From Aurantiacibacter rhizosphaerae (GTDB taxonomy: Bacteria; Pseudomonadota; Alphaproteobacteria; Sphingomonadales; Sphingomonadaceae), in NCBI RefSeq assembly GCF_009807005.1, contig NZ_WUBR01000002.1, positions 310,001-374,000 of the forward strand: 64,000 bases of DNA, written 5' to 3'. Position 1 is the stretch's first letter, and every line of letters begins with the position of its first letter. The position numbers and the translations under genes are program-made. Below, one piece after another: positions 1-10,184 of this stretch. The notes beneath the pieces are model-generated. The model did no database searches, was not told where the DNA came from, and was given only the letters and a program-made list of their open reading frames with translations.

Positions 1-133
1 TCTTCACCGGATTGGCGTTTTTCTTCAGCATCGTGATGTGACGCTGCGAGTGGCCTGTCACCCTCTCGACCTATCCGCTATTTAACATAATATATATTAT
101 CATCCTTTTATCATAGAGAAAGAGGTCTTGTCC

Positions 134-892
134 ATGTCCGACCAATTGACCCGCCTCCTCTCCATAATGGCGCGATTGCGTGATCCCGATTGCGGTTGCG
201 AATGGGATGTTGCGCAGACCTTTGAAACGATCGCGCCATATACGATCGAGGAAGCCTATGAAGTTGCCGACGCGATCGAGCGCGACGATATGGCAGACCT
301 TCGCGGTGAGCTTGGCGATTTGCTGCTGCAGGTCGTATTCCATGCCCGGATGGCTGAAGAAGCCGGCCACTTCGCGTTTGAGGACGTAGCGCGCGCCATA
401 TCGGACAAGATGGAAGCACGGCACCCGCACATATTCGGCGATGAAACCGGTGTGATGGATGGCAAACGCTGGGAAGACATCAAGGCTGCAGAGCGCAAGC
501 AAAGTGGATCGACCAGCACGATGGACGGCGTGGCCCGCGCCTTGCCCGCATTGCTGCGCGCTGAAAAGTTGCAAAAACGCGCCGCGCGCGATGGCTTCGA
601 TTGGCCGGATCACGATGGGCCTGCCGCAAAGCTGGCGGAAGAGATGCAGGAATTGCGCGAAGCGAACGATGCAGACCGCGCCGAAGAGGCTGGCGATCTC
701 CTGTTTGCGGCGGTCAATCTGGTGCGGTCATACGGCATCGGCGCAGAAGATGCGCTGAAAGCGGCTAACGCAAAGTTCGAACGTCGATATCGCGCAATGG
801 AAGCGCTGGCAGACGGCGATTTCGCAAGCCGCGATCTGGATGCGCAAGAAGCGCTGTGGCAGGATGTGAAACGAGCCGAGCGCGAAGGTTAG
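134..892 (+). CDS. mazG: Nucleoside triphosphate pyrophosphohydrolase MazG
   Basis: MazG hydrolyses (d)NTPs to the monophosphate and pyrophosphate and serves as a house-cleaning enzyme in the cytosol. The 252-residue product has the tandem all-alpha MazG layout, with the acidic metal-binding motif EEAYE near residue 39 followed by GELGDLLLQVVFHA, and a second copy (EEAGDLLFAAVNL) near residue 183. I chose the ATG at 134 over the TTG two codons upstream because an AGAGG Shine-Dalgarno lies 8 bases before it. It converges on hflX, whose stop lies 8 bases beyond its own, with no terminator visible between them. Family assignment is firm. Confidence 0.93.
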   Translation: MSDQLTRLLSIMARLRDPDCGCEWDVAQTFETIAPYTIEEAYEVADAIERDDMADLRGELGDLLLQVVFHARMAEEAGHFAFEDVARAISDKMEARHPHIFGDETGVMDGKRWEDIKAAERKQSGSTSTMDGVARALPALLRAEKLQKRAARDGFDWPDHDGPAAKLAEEMQELREANDADRAEEAGDLLFAAVNLVRSYGIGAEDALKAANAKFERRYRAMEALADGDFASRDLDAQEALWQDVKRAEREG

Positions 893-900
893 GAACGGGG

Positions 901-2223
901 CTAAAGCGCCTCGAAACGTCCCCATTCCTTTTCGGTCAGCCGCACTTCGATATGCCGCATCGGGCCATCGGGCCCCTCGCCGCCATCATTATCGGCCATC
1001 ACCTCCCCATGTGCATGGAGCCACGCAATGCGGGCGCCATCGGACGCCGGAATCATGAAAGAGTGACGGCGTGCGCCTTCTGTCAGCACCGCGCCCAGTT
1101 TTTCGCGTAGTTTCTCAATACCTTGGCCGGTGATTGCAGAAATGGTGATAACGTCGTCATCATGCGCGGCCACCTCTGCCAGTTCATCGCGCAAGTCATC
1201 ACCCAGCAGATCCCACTTGTTCCAAACTTCCAGGATCGGAGTGGGCTCCCCTTCCCCTTCCTCCTCGATCACGCCGAGATCGGTCAGCACTTGCAACACC
1301 TGCTTTTTCTGCGAAGCCGTATCGGGATTGGCGATATCGCGCACATGCAGCACGATGTCAGCTGCGGTCACTTCTTCCAGAGTTGCGCGAAAGGCCGCCA
1401 CAAGCTGCGTCGGCAGGTCCGAGATGAAGCCCACGGTATCTGACAGGATCGCCTTCTCCACACCGGGCAGCGTTATGGCGCGCATGGTGGGATCGAGCGT
1501 GGCGAAGAGCAGGTCTTCCGCCATAACCTCTGCGCCGGTCATGTGATTGAAAAGCGTCGATTTTCCCGCGTTAGTGTAGCCCACCAGAGCAACCACAGGC
1601 CAAGGCGCCCTGCCCCGCCGCTTCCGATGCAATTCGCGCGTTTTACGAACCTGTTCCAGCTCGCGGCGCAGCTTTGCCATGCGATCGCGGATCATGCGGC
1701 GGTCGGCCTCAATCTGGGTTTCGCCCGGCCCGCCTAGGAACCCGAAGCCACCGCGCTGACGTTCAAGGTGGGTCCAGCTGCGCACCAAGCGGCTCGCCTG
1801 ATAATCCAGATGCGCGAGCTCAACCTGCAAACGCCCTTCGGCGGTGGCGGCGCGCTCTCCGAAAATCTCAAGGATAAGGCCGGTGCGGTCGATCACCTTG
1901 CGGCCGATCTTGTCTTCCAGATTGCGCTGCTGGATCGGCGAGAGTGCGCCATCCACGATCACCAGTTCCGCCTCGTGCAGCTCGCAATCTGTGGCGATGC
2001 GTTGCACCTGCCCTTCACCAAACAGCGTGTTTGGCTTTACCTCACGAACGGGCAGGATGAATGCCTCTGCCACCACGATACCGATGGCCAGAGCCAAGCC
2101 CTTGGCCTCCTCCAGACGTGCATCGGGATCATCATCGCGGCGCTGGCTGCGGATGTCCGGGCAAACGACGAGAGCACGCGCACCGCGCGTGACCTCGCCT
2201 TCGATATCGTCATCAATGATCAG
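901..2223 (-). CDS. hflX: Ribosome-dissociating GTPase HflX, probable CTG start
   Basis: HflX binds 50S subunits and splits stalled or hibernating ribosomes. The GTPase motifs are clear: P-loop GYTNAGKST, switch region and DTVGF, preceded by the HflX N-terminal domain ([28 protein letters not shown]). The first ATG/GTG/TTG in frame is a TTG at 2097, but 42 upstream codons in the same open frame encode a typical HflX beginning ([12 protein letters not shown]). The only plausible initiator for that extension is CTG at 2223-2221, which overlaps the hfq stop as CTGA, in the same geometry as the common ATGA coupling. This gives 440 residues, close to family length. The identity is certain and the start is inferred. 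It is downstream of and coupled to hfq. Confidence 0.88.
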   Translation of the reverse strand: MIIDDDIEGEVTRGARALVVCPDIRSQRRDDDPDARLEEAKGLALAIGIVVAEAFILPVREVKPNTLFGEGQVQRIATDCELHEAELVIVDGALSPIQQRNLEDKIGRKVIDRTGLILEIFGERAATAEGRLQVELAHLDYQASRLVRSWTHLERQRGGFGFLGGPGETQIEADRRMIRDRMAKLRRELEQVRKTRELHRKRRGRAPWPVVALVGYTNAGKSTLFNHMTGAEVMAEDLLFATLDPTMRAITLPGVEKAILSDTVGFISDLPTQLVAAFRATLEEVTAADIVLHVRDIANPDTASQKKQVLQVLTDLGVIEEEGEGEPTPILEVWNKWDLLGDDLRDELAEVAAHDDDVITISAITGQGIEKLREKLGAVLTEGARRHSFMIPASDGARIAWLHAHGEVMADNDGGEGPDGPMRHIEVRLTEKEWGRFEAL

Positions 2224-2810
2224 TCGTTGTCGCCCTGGCTGGGTTCATCATTCAGATCGTCATCGGTCAAATCGACCGGACGATCAGGCTGGATCGTTGA
2301 CACCGCGTGCTTGTAGGCAAGCTGAACGAAGCCGTCGCGTTCCAGCAGCATGCAGAACAGGTCAAAGCTGGCGATCCTGCCCTGCAGCATCACGCCATTC
2401 ACCAGGAACATGGTGACAGCCACGCCGGCATCACGCACGCGGGTGAGGAAGATATCCTGCAGCTGACGCATCTTGCGAGAGCCATTGGGTCCGGTGCCGA
2501 ACTGCTCTGCATCAACAGGTTGGCCCGGCATGATGGTGGAAATAGCGTGCTTGTACACAAGCTGCGATTGCCCATCACGGCGCAGCAGGATGGAGAAATT
2601 GTCAAACCAGGTCACGATGCCTTGCAGCTTCACGCCCTTCACCAGGAACATGGTGACGGGCGTCTTTTCGCGACGCAGATGATTGAGGAATACGTCCTGC
2701 AAATTGGCGTTCTTTGCGCCCGATGCAGGCGCAGGCTTCGCGGCGCGCGTTTCAGCAACTTCTTCTTCGGCTGCCGGTCTTGCGCGTGCGGTGAGTGTGC
2801 CCTTGGCCAT
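2220..2810 (-). CDS. hfq: Tandem (two Sm domain) RNA chaperone Hfq
   Basis: Hfq is the sRNA-mRNA matchmaker and normally a homohexamer of a protein of about 80-100 residues. This 196-residue protein contains two complete Hfq Sm folds: domain 1 at about residues 34-98 ([22 protein letters not shown]) and domain 2 at about 112-178 ([22 protein letters not shown]). Both keep the proximal-face Gln and Tyr-Lys-His. The rim arginine patch is RREK in domain 1 but RDAG in domain 2, and the distal-face Lys31 equivalent is Met in domain 2, so the two halves are not equivalent. An acidic tail follows. The ATG at 2810 has GGAG 7 bases upstream. A trimer forming a pseudo-hexamer is inferred. It is followed by hflX, as in many proteobacteria. 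Confidence 0.95.
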   Translation of the reverse strand: MAKGTLTARARPAAEEEVAETRAAKPAPASGAKNANLQDVFLNHLRREKTPVTMFLVKGVKLQGIVTWFDNFSILLRRDGQSQLVYKHAISTIMPGQPVDAEQFGTGPNGSRKMRQLQDIFLTRVRDAGVAVTMFLVNGVMLQGRIASFDLFCMLLERDGFVQLAYKHAVSTIQPDRPVDLTDDDLNDEPSQGDND

Positions 2811-2956
2811 TGTTTGACTCCATCGTTCTTGGCGGGCGGTAACCCGCAATCTGGTGGCATTCAGTTACAAACCGAAGACTCACCGACTGCAATATTGTGC
2901 AATGCAGCGATATATTAGCAAAAAGCCGTAGAACGCAAATTGTTCCTTAAAGAAGC

Positions 2957-4348
2957 TCAGTCCGCGTCGCCGTCTTCACCGCCGTTGCGATCGTTCATGC
3001 CCAGCAGTTTCAGCTTTCTGTGCAGGGCAGAACGTTCCATCCCGATAAAGCCTGCCGTCTTAGAGATATTTCCGGAGAAACGGCGGATCTGGATGCGCAG
3101 ATACTCCCGCTCGAAACTCTCTCGCGCCTCTCGCAAAGGCACGCCCATCAGCGTGGACATGCCGCTGCCATCCGCGCCGGAGCCTCCGGTCAATTCAGAA
3201 GGCAGCATATCGGGCGAAATGGCTTTGAAGTTCTCTCGCGGCGCCAGGATCACCGTGCGCTCCACCACATTGCGCAACTGCCGCACATTGCCGGGCCAGT
3301 CATAGGCTTGCATCGCGGCGAGAGCTTCTGGCGCGATGCTGGGCGGCTCGACGCCCTGTTCACGCGCGTAGCGGGTGAAGAAATGGTCTGCCAGCGCAGG
3401 AATATCATCGCGGCGATCCGACAATGGCGGAATTTCTATCGGCACCACGTTGAGGCGATAGAACAGGTCTTCGCGGAACCGTTTTTCCTCGATTTCCACC
3501 AGCAGATCTTTCGCGGTGGACGATACCACGCGTACATCCACGCCAACTTGCCGATTGCCGCCAACGCGAACAAAGCTTTGATCGGTCAACACCCGCAGGA
3601 TGCGCGCCTGCGTGCTTGCGGGCATATCCGCCACTTCATCCAGATACAGCGTACCGCCATCTGCCAGCTCCAGCAAACCGGCGCGAACCAGCTTTCCGTC
3701 CGCCTCTTCTCCGAACAGCTCATGCTCGAACCGCTCCGGCGTGATGCGCGCGGAATTGACGGTGACGAATGCCTTGTCGGCGCGCGGGCTCCATGCGTGC
3801 AGCAGGCGGGCCGCAACCTCCTTGCCCGCACCTGCAGGGCCGCTCACCAGAACGCGGCTGCCGGTGTTGGCGACCCGTTTCAGCGTGGCGCGGACGGTGT
3901 TGATGACGCTGGAATTGCCAGTAAACTCGTCGAATGACGCCATGCCTTCGCGAAGCCGCTCGTTCTCCCGGCGCAGACGCTCCGTCTCTGTCGCGCGGGC
4001 AACAAGGTGCAGCAGCTTTTCCGCCTCGAACGGCTTTTCGATGAAATCCATCGCGCCGCGGCTGACGGCGGATACGGCGGTGTCGACATTGCCGTGGCCG
4101 GAAAAGATAATGACGGGGAGGTTCGGCTCTCGCGCCTTGATCGCGTCCAGCACTTCCAGCCCGTCCATCGGACTGCCATGCAGCCATACATCCAGCAGCA
4201 CCAGGCTGGGACGGCGTTCGTCGATCATGGCCAGCGCGCTGTCGCTGTCACCAGCGGTGCGGCAGTCATAACCCTCGTCACTCAGGACTCCGGCCACGAG
4301 ATCGCGGATATCGCGTTCGTCATCGACCACTAGGATATCGAGTGCCAT
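2957..4348 (-). CDS. ntrX: Response regulator NtrX, without GAFTGA loop
   Basis: NtrX is the partner regulator of the membrane kinase NtrY, linked in alphaproteobacteria to nitrogen, redox and envelope control. The 463-residue protein has a receiver domain (phospho-acceptor Asp53, Lys105), a coiled linker, an AAA+ domain (Walker A GPAGAGKE at 170-177, Walker B LYLDEVADM at about 234-242) and a C-terminal Fis-type HTH. After ELFGEE the sigma-54 contact loop GAFTGA is missing and the segment is about four residues shorter than in the NtrC encoded nearby, so this protein probably does not activate sigma-54 polymerase. Loss of this loop has been described for other alphaproteobacterial NtrX proteins. 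It lies 20 bases after ntrY in the dusB-ntrBCYX cluster. Confidence 0.93.
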   Translation of the reverse strand: MALDILVVDDERDIRDLVAGVLSDEGYDCRTAGDSDSALAMIDERRPSLVLLDVWLHGSPMDGLEVLDAIKAREPNLPVIIFSGHGNVDTAVSAVSRGAMDFIEKPFEAEKLLHLVARATETERLRRENERLREGMASFDEFTGNSSVINTVRATLKRVANTGSRVLVSGPAGAGKEVAARLLHAWSPRADKAFVTVNSARITPERFEHELFGEEADGKLVRAGLLELADGGTLYLDEVADMPASTQARILRVLTDQSFVRVGGNRQVGVDVRVVSSTAKDLLVEIEEKRFREDLFYRLNVVPIEIPPLSDRRDDIPALADHFFTRYAREQGVEPPSIAPEALAAMQAYDWPGNVRQLRNVVERTVILAPRENFKAISPDMLPSELTGGSGADGSGMSTLMGVPLREARESFEREYLRIQIRRFSGNISKTAGFIGMERSALHRKLKLLGMNDRNGGEDGDAD

Positions 4349-4368
4349 TCAGTGCTCTCCTGTCAAAA

Positions 4369-6597
4369 TCATTCGGCCGCCTCGCTGTTTTCATCCAGAT
4401 CGCCGGGGTGGATGGCAAAGCGCAATGTCGCGCGTGTGCCGCCTTCGGGTAGCGAGGCAAATTCCAGATCGCCGGCGTGCTCCTCGACGATCTTCTTCAC
4501 AATCGCCAGGCCAAGACCGGTGCCCTTCTCTCGCGTGGTGACATAGGGCTCGATCACGTTTTCGCCACCCTTGGGCAAGCCAACGCCATTGTCGCTGACG
4601 GTAATCTCGATCTGGTCCTGATGTCGCGACATCGCCACGTCGATCCGCCCACGCCAATCAGCCGGAGCATCAGGGAGGCAGGCCTCCACGGCTTCCGCGG
4701 CGTTCTTCAGCACATTGGTCATCGCCTGGCCCACCTGATGGCGGTCACACTCTATCGGCGGGATGTCCCTTGCGGCGCTGAAGGCATAGGTGATCTGCGG
4801 ATGCGCAACTTCCTGAAGGAACAGCGATTGGCGCACCAGATCGACTGCATCTTCCGTTCGAAACACGGGCTTTGGCAGACGGGCGAAGCTGGAGAATTCG
4901 TCCACCATCTTGCGCAGATCGCCCACCTGCCGGATGATAGTGCCGGTCAGTTCATCGAACAGTTCGCGATCCTGCAATATCTGCTTGGAATAGCGGCGCT
5001 GCAGCCGTTCTGTCGCCAGCTGGATCGGCGTGAGCGGGTTCTTGATTTCATGCGCGATGCGGCGTGCCACGTCAGACCATGCTGCCTGGCGTTGATCCAG
5101 CAACTGGCGGGTAATATCCTCGAACGTGATAACGTGCCCCTGCGTTGCCGGGGATAGCTGCACGGCCAGGGTCAGCAATTCTCCGCCCCGGCTGATCTGG
5201 ATGATCTCGCTGCGCGCATCATCCTTTATCAGCTGCGCCAGCTGCGGCGCGACATCGTCCAGCGGTTGATCCACCGGCATAGGGCCATCGCTATCCAACA
5301 GCAATTGCTGGGCCGAATTGTTCATCAGCAGGATGCGGCCATCGGCATCCAGCGAGATGATCCCCGCGCGGATCGATTGCAAAACCGCCTCGATAAAGGC
5401 GCGGCGTTCCGCCAGCTGGTGATTTGCGCCCAGCAAGGCGTCGGTCTGGCGACCGATCTGTTCACTCATGCGGTTGAAGGCGCGGTTCAGCAGACCGATC
5501 TCATCCTGCCCGGTGCGCCCTGTTACGCGCATGGCGTAATTGCCCGCCCCGATCTCCTGCGCGGCCTCGGCCAGTTCGGCCAGCGGCTTTACCTGACGAT
5601 CAGCAAAGCGCAGCGCGGCCCAGACCGCCAGCGCCACCAGCGCCAGCGAGACGCCAAACAAGGCGAAGTTGAACTGCAATTGCAATACGCGCGCCTGCTC
5701 TGTCAGCTCGGCATAGCTTTGCGCCACATTCTGCGCGCGGCGATATTGCGACAGCGCCCTCGCATCGGCACGGCGCGCGGCGTAAAGATAGATGCCCAGT
5801 TCCCGGTCCAGCGGAACCACGGCCTCCGTGCGCTCTTCGGTTACGCGCAGCACCACGGATTCGCCGCTGCGAAAACGCTCCAGCTCTTCCTGGCTGATGC
5901 GCTGGCGCTGGGTGTCCTCGTCCGGATCGACGATTGCGATCACGCGAAAACCGCCGTCCTGCGCCTCTTGCAGAATGGCGCTTTCACTCAGTTCGCGGTT
6001 GAGAACCTGGAGGGAATATTGCTGCTGGAAATCCAGGCTCGTCATGCTCATGATCGACAGGAAGAAGCGCAGATCGCTGGCCATGGCCTGCGTGTTATCG
6101 CCCACCGCGCGCTGGTTCTCATCATAGAAACCGCGCGCCAGTTCATTGGCATTATCCAGGATGCCGCGCGAATCGTCGCTGAACCAGAATTGCACGCCGG
6201 ACTGGAACAGGATCGATGCAAACACGGCGACGAACAGCGTCGGGATTGCCGCCAGCAGGGAGAAGAAGAACACCAGGTTCACATGCAGGCGTCCGGTGGT
6301 GCCCCCTGCCCTACGCTTGGCAATGCGCCGCCCCCACAGGACGACGAGGCCAAGAGCCGGCAGCAAGGTGCCAACCAGCAGCGCAGCTGCCTGCCATGAT
6401 GGCACGGGCTCCCCGAAATTGGGCCGACCGGACAAGGTTACCCACACCGTCGTCAGCATCACGACCAGCGCGGCGTAACAGGCGATTTCAAGCCAGAGGA
6501 ACAGATTCAACCGGCGCGAGGCGACCGCTGCCCGGCGCAAGAAGCGCAAGCGTTTCGAGATCGCGGCATCCGGTTCGGGGTGTGGCTCTTGTGTCAC
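4369..6597 (-). CDS. ntrY: Membrane sensor histidine kinase NtrY
   Basis: NtrY is the inner-membrane kinase for NtrX. Domains in order are: N-terminal membrane segments (LEIACYAALVVMLTTVW, a second around LLVGTLLPALGLVVLW, a third around VNLVFFFSLLAAIPTLF), a large extracytoplasmic sensor region, a further membrane segment (FALFGVSLALVALAVW), HAMP, PAS, HisKA with the phospho-site motif AHEIKNPLTPI, and HATPase_c with DNGVGLPKGG and GTGLGLAIV. Length is 742 residues from GTG 6597. A TTG 18 bases upstream is also in frame, and neither has a good Shine-Dalgarno, so the start is uncertain. The gene lies 20 bases before ntrX and follows ntrC, the standard cluster order. Confidence 0.92.
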   Translation of the reverse strand: MTQEPHPEPDAAISKRLRFLRRAAVASRRLNLFLWLEIACYAALVVMLTTVWVTLSGRPNFGEPVPSWQAAALLVGTLLPALGLVVLWGRRIAKRRAGGTTGRLHVNLVFFFSLLAAIPTLFVAVFASILFQSGVQFWFSDDSRGILDNANELARGFYDENQRAVGDNTQAMASDLRFFLSIMSMTSLDFQQQYSLQVLNRELSESAILQEAQDGGFRVIAIVDPDEDTQRQRISQEELERFRSGESVVLRVTEERTEAVVPLDRELGIYLYAARRADARALSQYRRAQNVAQSYAELTEQARVLQLQFNFALFGVSLALVALAVWAALRFADRQVKPLAELAEAAQEIGAGNYAMRVTGRTGQDEIGLLNRAFNRMSEQIGRQTDALLGANHQLAERRAFIEAVLQSIRAGIISLDADGRILLMNNSAQQLLLDSDGPMPVDQPLDDVAPQLAQLIKDDARSEIIQISRGGELLTLAVQLSPATQGHVITFEDITRQLLDQRQAAWSDVARRIAHEIKNPLTPIQLATERLQRRYSKQILQDRELFDELTGTIIRQVGDLRKMVDEFSSFARLPKPVFRTEDAVDLVRQSLFLQEVAHPQITYAFSAARDIPPIECDRHQVGQAMTNVLKNAAEAVEACLPDAPADWRGRIDVAMSRHQDQIEITVSDNGVGLPKGGENVIEPYVTTREKGTGLGLAIVKKIVEEHAGDLEFASLPEGGTRATLRFAIHPGDLDENSEAAE

Positions 6598-6654
6598 GTT
6601 GCAGGCATACAACAACGCTGTTGCAGCTTTGCAAGTTAAAAGCGTCGTAACCCT

Positions 6655-8064
6655 CTATCCGCGCGAGAACTTGTCCAGTTCGATTTCCAGATCGGACAGA
6701 CGCTTGCGCAAGGTGTTGCGATTGATACCAAGCATTTGCGCGGCCTTCAGCTGGTTTCCGCCGGTCTTGGCCAGGGCATGCCGGAACACGGGCCGTTCCA
6801 GTTCGGCAAGCGCTTCCTGATACAGCGTGCCGTCAGAAAAATCAGAACGCTCCAGCCATTCCCCGATTACCGCGCCGATATCGCGATTGCCGCCATCTGC
6901 GATATCGCGCGGTGAATCGTCCAGGATGGCCCTGATCGTCTCTGCATCGATGACGTCCTTGCGGGCCAGCAGGACGGCGCGATACACCAGGTTCTGCAAC
7001 TCGCGAACATTGCCGCGCCATGGCTGCTGCGACAGCAGATGCGCGGCCTCGTCACTCAGCGATTTCTGCGGCAGCCCCTCATTCGCCGCGCGGGTGAGGA
7101 AATGCATCGCCAGCGGCGCCACGTCATCCGCCCGGTCACGCAGGGGCGGCAGCTTTATCGGCACCACATTGAGGCGATAATACAGGTCCTCGCGGAAGCT
7201 GCCGTTCTCGATCAGCGGCAGCAGGTCGCGATTGGTGGCGGCAACGATGCGCACGTCCACGGCGATTTCCTCGCTGCCGCCCACGCGGCGAATGCGGCCC
7301 GATTGCAGCGCGCGCAGCAGGCGGGTCTGCGCTTCGGCAGGCATGTCGCCAATTTCATCCAGGAACAGCGTGCCGCCATGCGCCTGTTCAAACTTGCCGA
7401 TATTGCGGGCAATTGCACCTGTGAAAGCGCCTTTCTCATGCCCGAACAGCTCGCTTTCGATAAGTTCGCGCGGGATCGCGGCGGTGTTGACCGGTACGAA
7501 CGGCCCGGCCTTGCGCTCACCAAGGTTGTGAATAGCCTCCGCCACCAGTTCCTTGCCCGTGCCGCTTTCGCCCAGAATAAGCACGGTGAGATCGTTCTTC
7601 AGCACGCGGGTAATCAGGCGATAGACATCCTGCATCGCCTGGCTGCGACCGATCAGGGGCAAGCCGTCACCGGGGGCATCCACATTCGCCACAGAGGACT
7701 TGCGGCTTTCCACTGCCTGCCGCGTGGCGCGCACCAGCTCGTCCAGATCGAAGGGCTTGGGAAAATATTCAAACGCGCCGCGATCCGTGGCGCGCACCGC
7801 CGTATCCAGCGTGTTCTGGGCGGAAAGGATGATCACCGGCATATCCGGATAGGTTTCGCGCACTGCGCCAAGCGTTTCTATCCCGTCACCGTCCAGCAGC
7901 ATCACGTCCGTCAGCATGACGCCATACTGGTTGCGCGAAAGCGCGGCATCGCGGCCCGCCACGGTGTCGGAGGTATCGACGATAAATCCCTCGTCCTCCA
8001 GCGCGGTGCGGATTACCATCGCGATGGCGTTATCGTCTTCTACCAGCAAGGCGCGGTGTGCCAT
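6655..8064 (-). CDS. ntrC: Nitrogen regulation response regulator NtrC (sigma-54 activator)
   Basis: NtrC activates sigma-54 promoters for nitrogen assimilation when phosphorylated by NtrB. The 469-residue protein shows a receiver domain (Asp53, Lys103), an AAA+ domain with Walker A GESGTGKE, the intact sigma-54 contact loop GAFTGA inside ELFGHEKGAFTGA, Walker B LFLDEIGDMP, and a C-terminal Fis-type HTH (LKAAQMLGINRNTLRKRL). The intact GAFTGA contrasts with its absence in the neighbouring NtrX. The gene lies 27 bases after ntrB and is followed by ntrY, so it belongs to one leftward operon starting at dusB. Confidence 0.96.
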   Translation of the reverse strand: MAHRALLVEDDNAIAMVIRTALEDEGFIVDTSDTVAGRDAALSRNQYGVMLTDVMLLDGDGIETLGAVRETYPDMPVIILSAQNTLDTAVRATDRGAFEYFPKPFDLDELVRATRQAVESRKSSVANVDAPGDGLPLIGRSQAMQDVYRLITRVLKNDLTVLILGESGTGKELVAEAIHNLGERKAGPFVPVNTAAIPRELIESELFGHEKGAFTGAIARNIGKFEQAHGGTLFLDEIGDMPAEAQTRLLRALQSGRIRRVGGSEEIAVDVRIVAATNRDLLPLIENGSFREDLYYRLNVVPIKLPPLRDRADDVAPLAMHFLTRAANEGLPQKSLSDEAAHLLSQQPWRGNVRELQNLVYRAVLLARKDVIDAETIRAILDDSPRDIADGGNRDIGAVIGEWLERSDFSDGTLYQEALAELERPVFRHALAKTGGNQLKAAQMLGINRNTLRKRLSDLEIELDKFSRG

Positions 8065-8091
8065 GCATGTTCCCCCTAAAATTTGCCCGTC

Positions 8092-9156
8092 TCAGCGGGC
8101 CATCGGCAGGTGGATGCGGAAATGCGTCCACCCTCCGCTCTCATCGCGTTCATGGCTGACGCGTCCGTCCATGTCGCGCACCAGTTTCTGCACCAATGCG
8201 AGGCCCAGGCCCTGCCCATTGGTCTTGCTGGTGACGAATGGTTCGAAAATATCATCCCTGATGGCAGGATCGATGCCCGGCCCGTTGTCACTTATCTGAA
8301 TTTCGATGGGCAATTTCACCGGCCGCCCCAGCCGTATTACGTTCATTACGATCCCGCTGACGAAGCGCGTTCGCACGATCAGTTGCGGCGCAACCACAGT
8401 GCTGCAGGCATCGCGGGCATTCACCATCAGGTTCACCAGCACTTGCACCAGCGCCCCCTCATTGGCGAGGACGGGCGGCAGCGAAGGATCGAATTCCTCG
8501 CGCCAAGCGACGCTGGGGTCGCTGGAAATGCGCACCGTTTCAAAAGCGCGGTGAATGGCTGAATGCAGGTTGGTCGGGCCAACCGGCTCTGCCCGTTCAC
8601 GGCCCAGCCGCTGCATCCGGTCTATCAGTTGGGCAATCCGATCCACCTCGTCAGCGATCAGTCCGGTAAGGGCCTTCTCCCCCTCCCCCACCTTGCGCGC
8701 CAGCAATTGCGCCGCGCCGCGAATGGCGGCCAGCGGGTTCTTTATTTCATGCGACAGCACTGCCGGTCCGCGCAGCTGTCCGCGTCGTTCGTGATCCTCA
8801 AACCGTTCGCCCTGGCTGGCATCCGACAGCGTGGCCATGCGCCAGCCGGGATGGTTCGCCAGCGTGGAAAGCGTGATGTTGACGCGTAGGTCTCGGTTCC
8901 CAACACGCACATCTACGCCGCGCGCAATCAGCTGAGTCTCTGTATCGGCAAGGCGATCCGTCAGGTCCGGCCGGGCAAAATTGACGATATCCAGAAAGGA
9001 TTTGCCGGAAAGCCTGCTGCTGCTTCTGCCAAGCAGGCTTTCCGCCGCCGGATTGGCCTGCATGATGATATGATCGGGTGATAGCAACAGCATGCCAAAG
9101 CTCAGGCCGTTGATCTGTTCACGCGCGGCGGGCGGCGCGGGATCGCTCTCGCTCAC
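8092..9156 (-). CDS. ntrB: Nitrogen sensor histidine kinase NtrB
   Basis: NtrB is the cytosolic kinase/phosphatase for NtrC, normally controlled by PII. The 354-residue protein has a PAS domain (about residues 15-115), an H-box with His136 ([19 protein letters not shown]) and an HATPase_c domain with [14 protein letters not shown] and [10 protein letters not shown] motifs. There are no membrane segments, which separates it from NtrY. Its ATG overlaps the dusB stop codon by four bases (ATGA, 9153-9156), so translation is coupled to dusB as in the classic nifR3-ntrB-ntrC arrangement. Confidence 0.95.
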   Translation of the reverse strand: MSESDPAPPAAREQINGLSFGMLLLSPDHIIMQANPAAESLLGRSSSRLSGKSFLDIVNFARPDLTDRLADTETQLIARGVDVRVGNRDLRVNITLSTLANHPGWRMATLSDASQGERFEDHERRGQLRGPAVLSHEIKNPLAAIRGAAQLLARKVGEGEKALTGLIADEVDRIAQLIDRMQRLGRERAEPVGPTNLHSAIHRAFETVRISSDPSVAWREEFDPSLPPVLANEGALVQVLVNLMVNARDACSTVVAPQLIVRTRFVSGIVMNVIRLGRPVKLPIEIQISDNGPGIDPAIRDDIFEPFVTSKTNGQGLGLALVQKLVRDMDGRVSHERDESGGWTHFRIHLPMAR

Positions 9157-10175
9157 GCGGCGCGGCGCCGCAGGAACGGCTCGTAAAAACGCTCCAGCTC
9201 ACCCAGCACCTGCGCGCTGTCGTCGATGAAGTTCACCTTGTTGCGGAAATCGGCGCTGCCATGCATCCCCTTGGTATACCAGCCAAGATGCTTGCGCGCG
9301 ATTTTCACACCCACGTCATCGCCGTAATGCGCCAGCATGGCGTTGTAATGTTCGGTGACGTTTTCGTACTGTTCGTCAAACGATGGCGTTTCCAGCAGTT
9401 CGCCGGTCTGCCACCAGTGCATCACCTGGCCCAGCAGCCACGGCCTGCCATAGGCGCCGCGCCCAATCATCAGCCCGTCCGCGCCCGATTGTTCCAGCGC
9501 GGTGGCAGCATCGTGGACGGAGCATATATCGCCGTTCACGATCACCGGGATGGACACCGCATCCTTCACCGTGCGGATGAAGGACCAGTCCGCGCTGCCC
9601 TTGTACATCTGGTTGCGCGTGCGGCCGTGGACGGTGATCATCTTCACGCCCAGGTCTTCTGCAATGCGGCTGAGTTCCGGCGCGTTCAGGCTGGCATGAT
9701 CCCAGCCCATGCGCATCTTCACGGTCACCGGAACGGACACGGCCTTCACCGTGGCTTCCATCAGTTTCGTCGCCAGGCCCACTTCGCGCATCAGCGCGCT
9801 GCCGGCTAGCTGGCCCACCACCTTGCGAACGGGGCAACCGAAATTGATATCGATCACCGCCGCGCCGTTATCTTCCTGCATCCTGGCAGCCTCGGCCATG
9901 GAAGCAGGATCGCAGCCGACAAGCTGCATGGACACAGGATCCTCGATCGGGGCCCATGCTGCCTTCTGGATCGACTGGCGCGATTCGCGGATGGCGGCCT
10001 CGCTCGCGATCATTTCCGTTACGTTGAGGCCGGAGCCATAGCGGCGCACCAGCGTGCGGAACGGCAGGTCTGTCACCCCCGTCATCGGAGCGAGCACCAC
10101 GGGGCATTCGATCCGCACAGGGCCGATATCAATGGGCGTAACCGCCGGGGGGGAAGGTAGCTGTGTCTTGGTCAT
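9153..10175 (-). CDS. dusB: tRNA-dihydrouridine synthase DusB (NifR3)
   Basis: DusB is an FMN enzyme that reduces specific uridines in the tRNA D-loop with NADPH. The 340-residue protein has the TIM-barrel Dus signature: APMTGVTD near the N-terminus, the catalytic cysteine in [29 protein letters not shown] and the FMN-phosphate loop [17 protein letters not shown]. It is the first gene of the nitrogen regulatory operon, with its stop overlapping the ntrB start. It is divergent from ispDF across a 95-base region holding an inverted repeat. Confidence 0.95.
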   Translation of the reverse strand: MTKTQLPSPPAVTPIDIGPVRIECPVVLAPMTGVTDLPFRTLVRRYGSGLNVTEMIASEAAIRESRQSIQKAAWAPIEDPVSMQLVGCDPASMAEAARMQEDNGAAVIDINFGCPVRKVVGQLAGSALMREVGLATKLMEATVKAVSVPVTVKMRMGWDHASLNAPELSRIAEDLGVKMITVHGRTRNQMYKGSADWSFIRTVKDAVSIPVIVNGDICSVHDAATALEQSGADGLMIGRGAYGRPWLLGQVMHWWQTGELLETPSFDEQYENVTEHYNAMLAHYGDDVGVKIARKHLGWYTKGMHGSADFRNKVNFIDDSAQVLGELERFYEPFLRRRAA

Positions 10176-10184
10176 CGTGGCAGT

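Noticed and set aside
1-61. Possible 5' end of a leftward gene (GTG at 61-59 or ATG at 31-29)
   Set aside because: Only 20 codons are in the window, no family is recognisable and the start is unclear.
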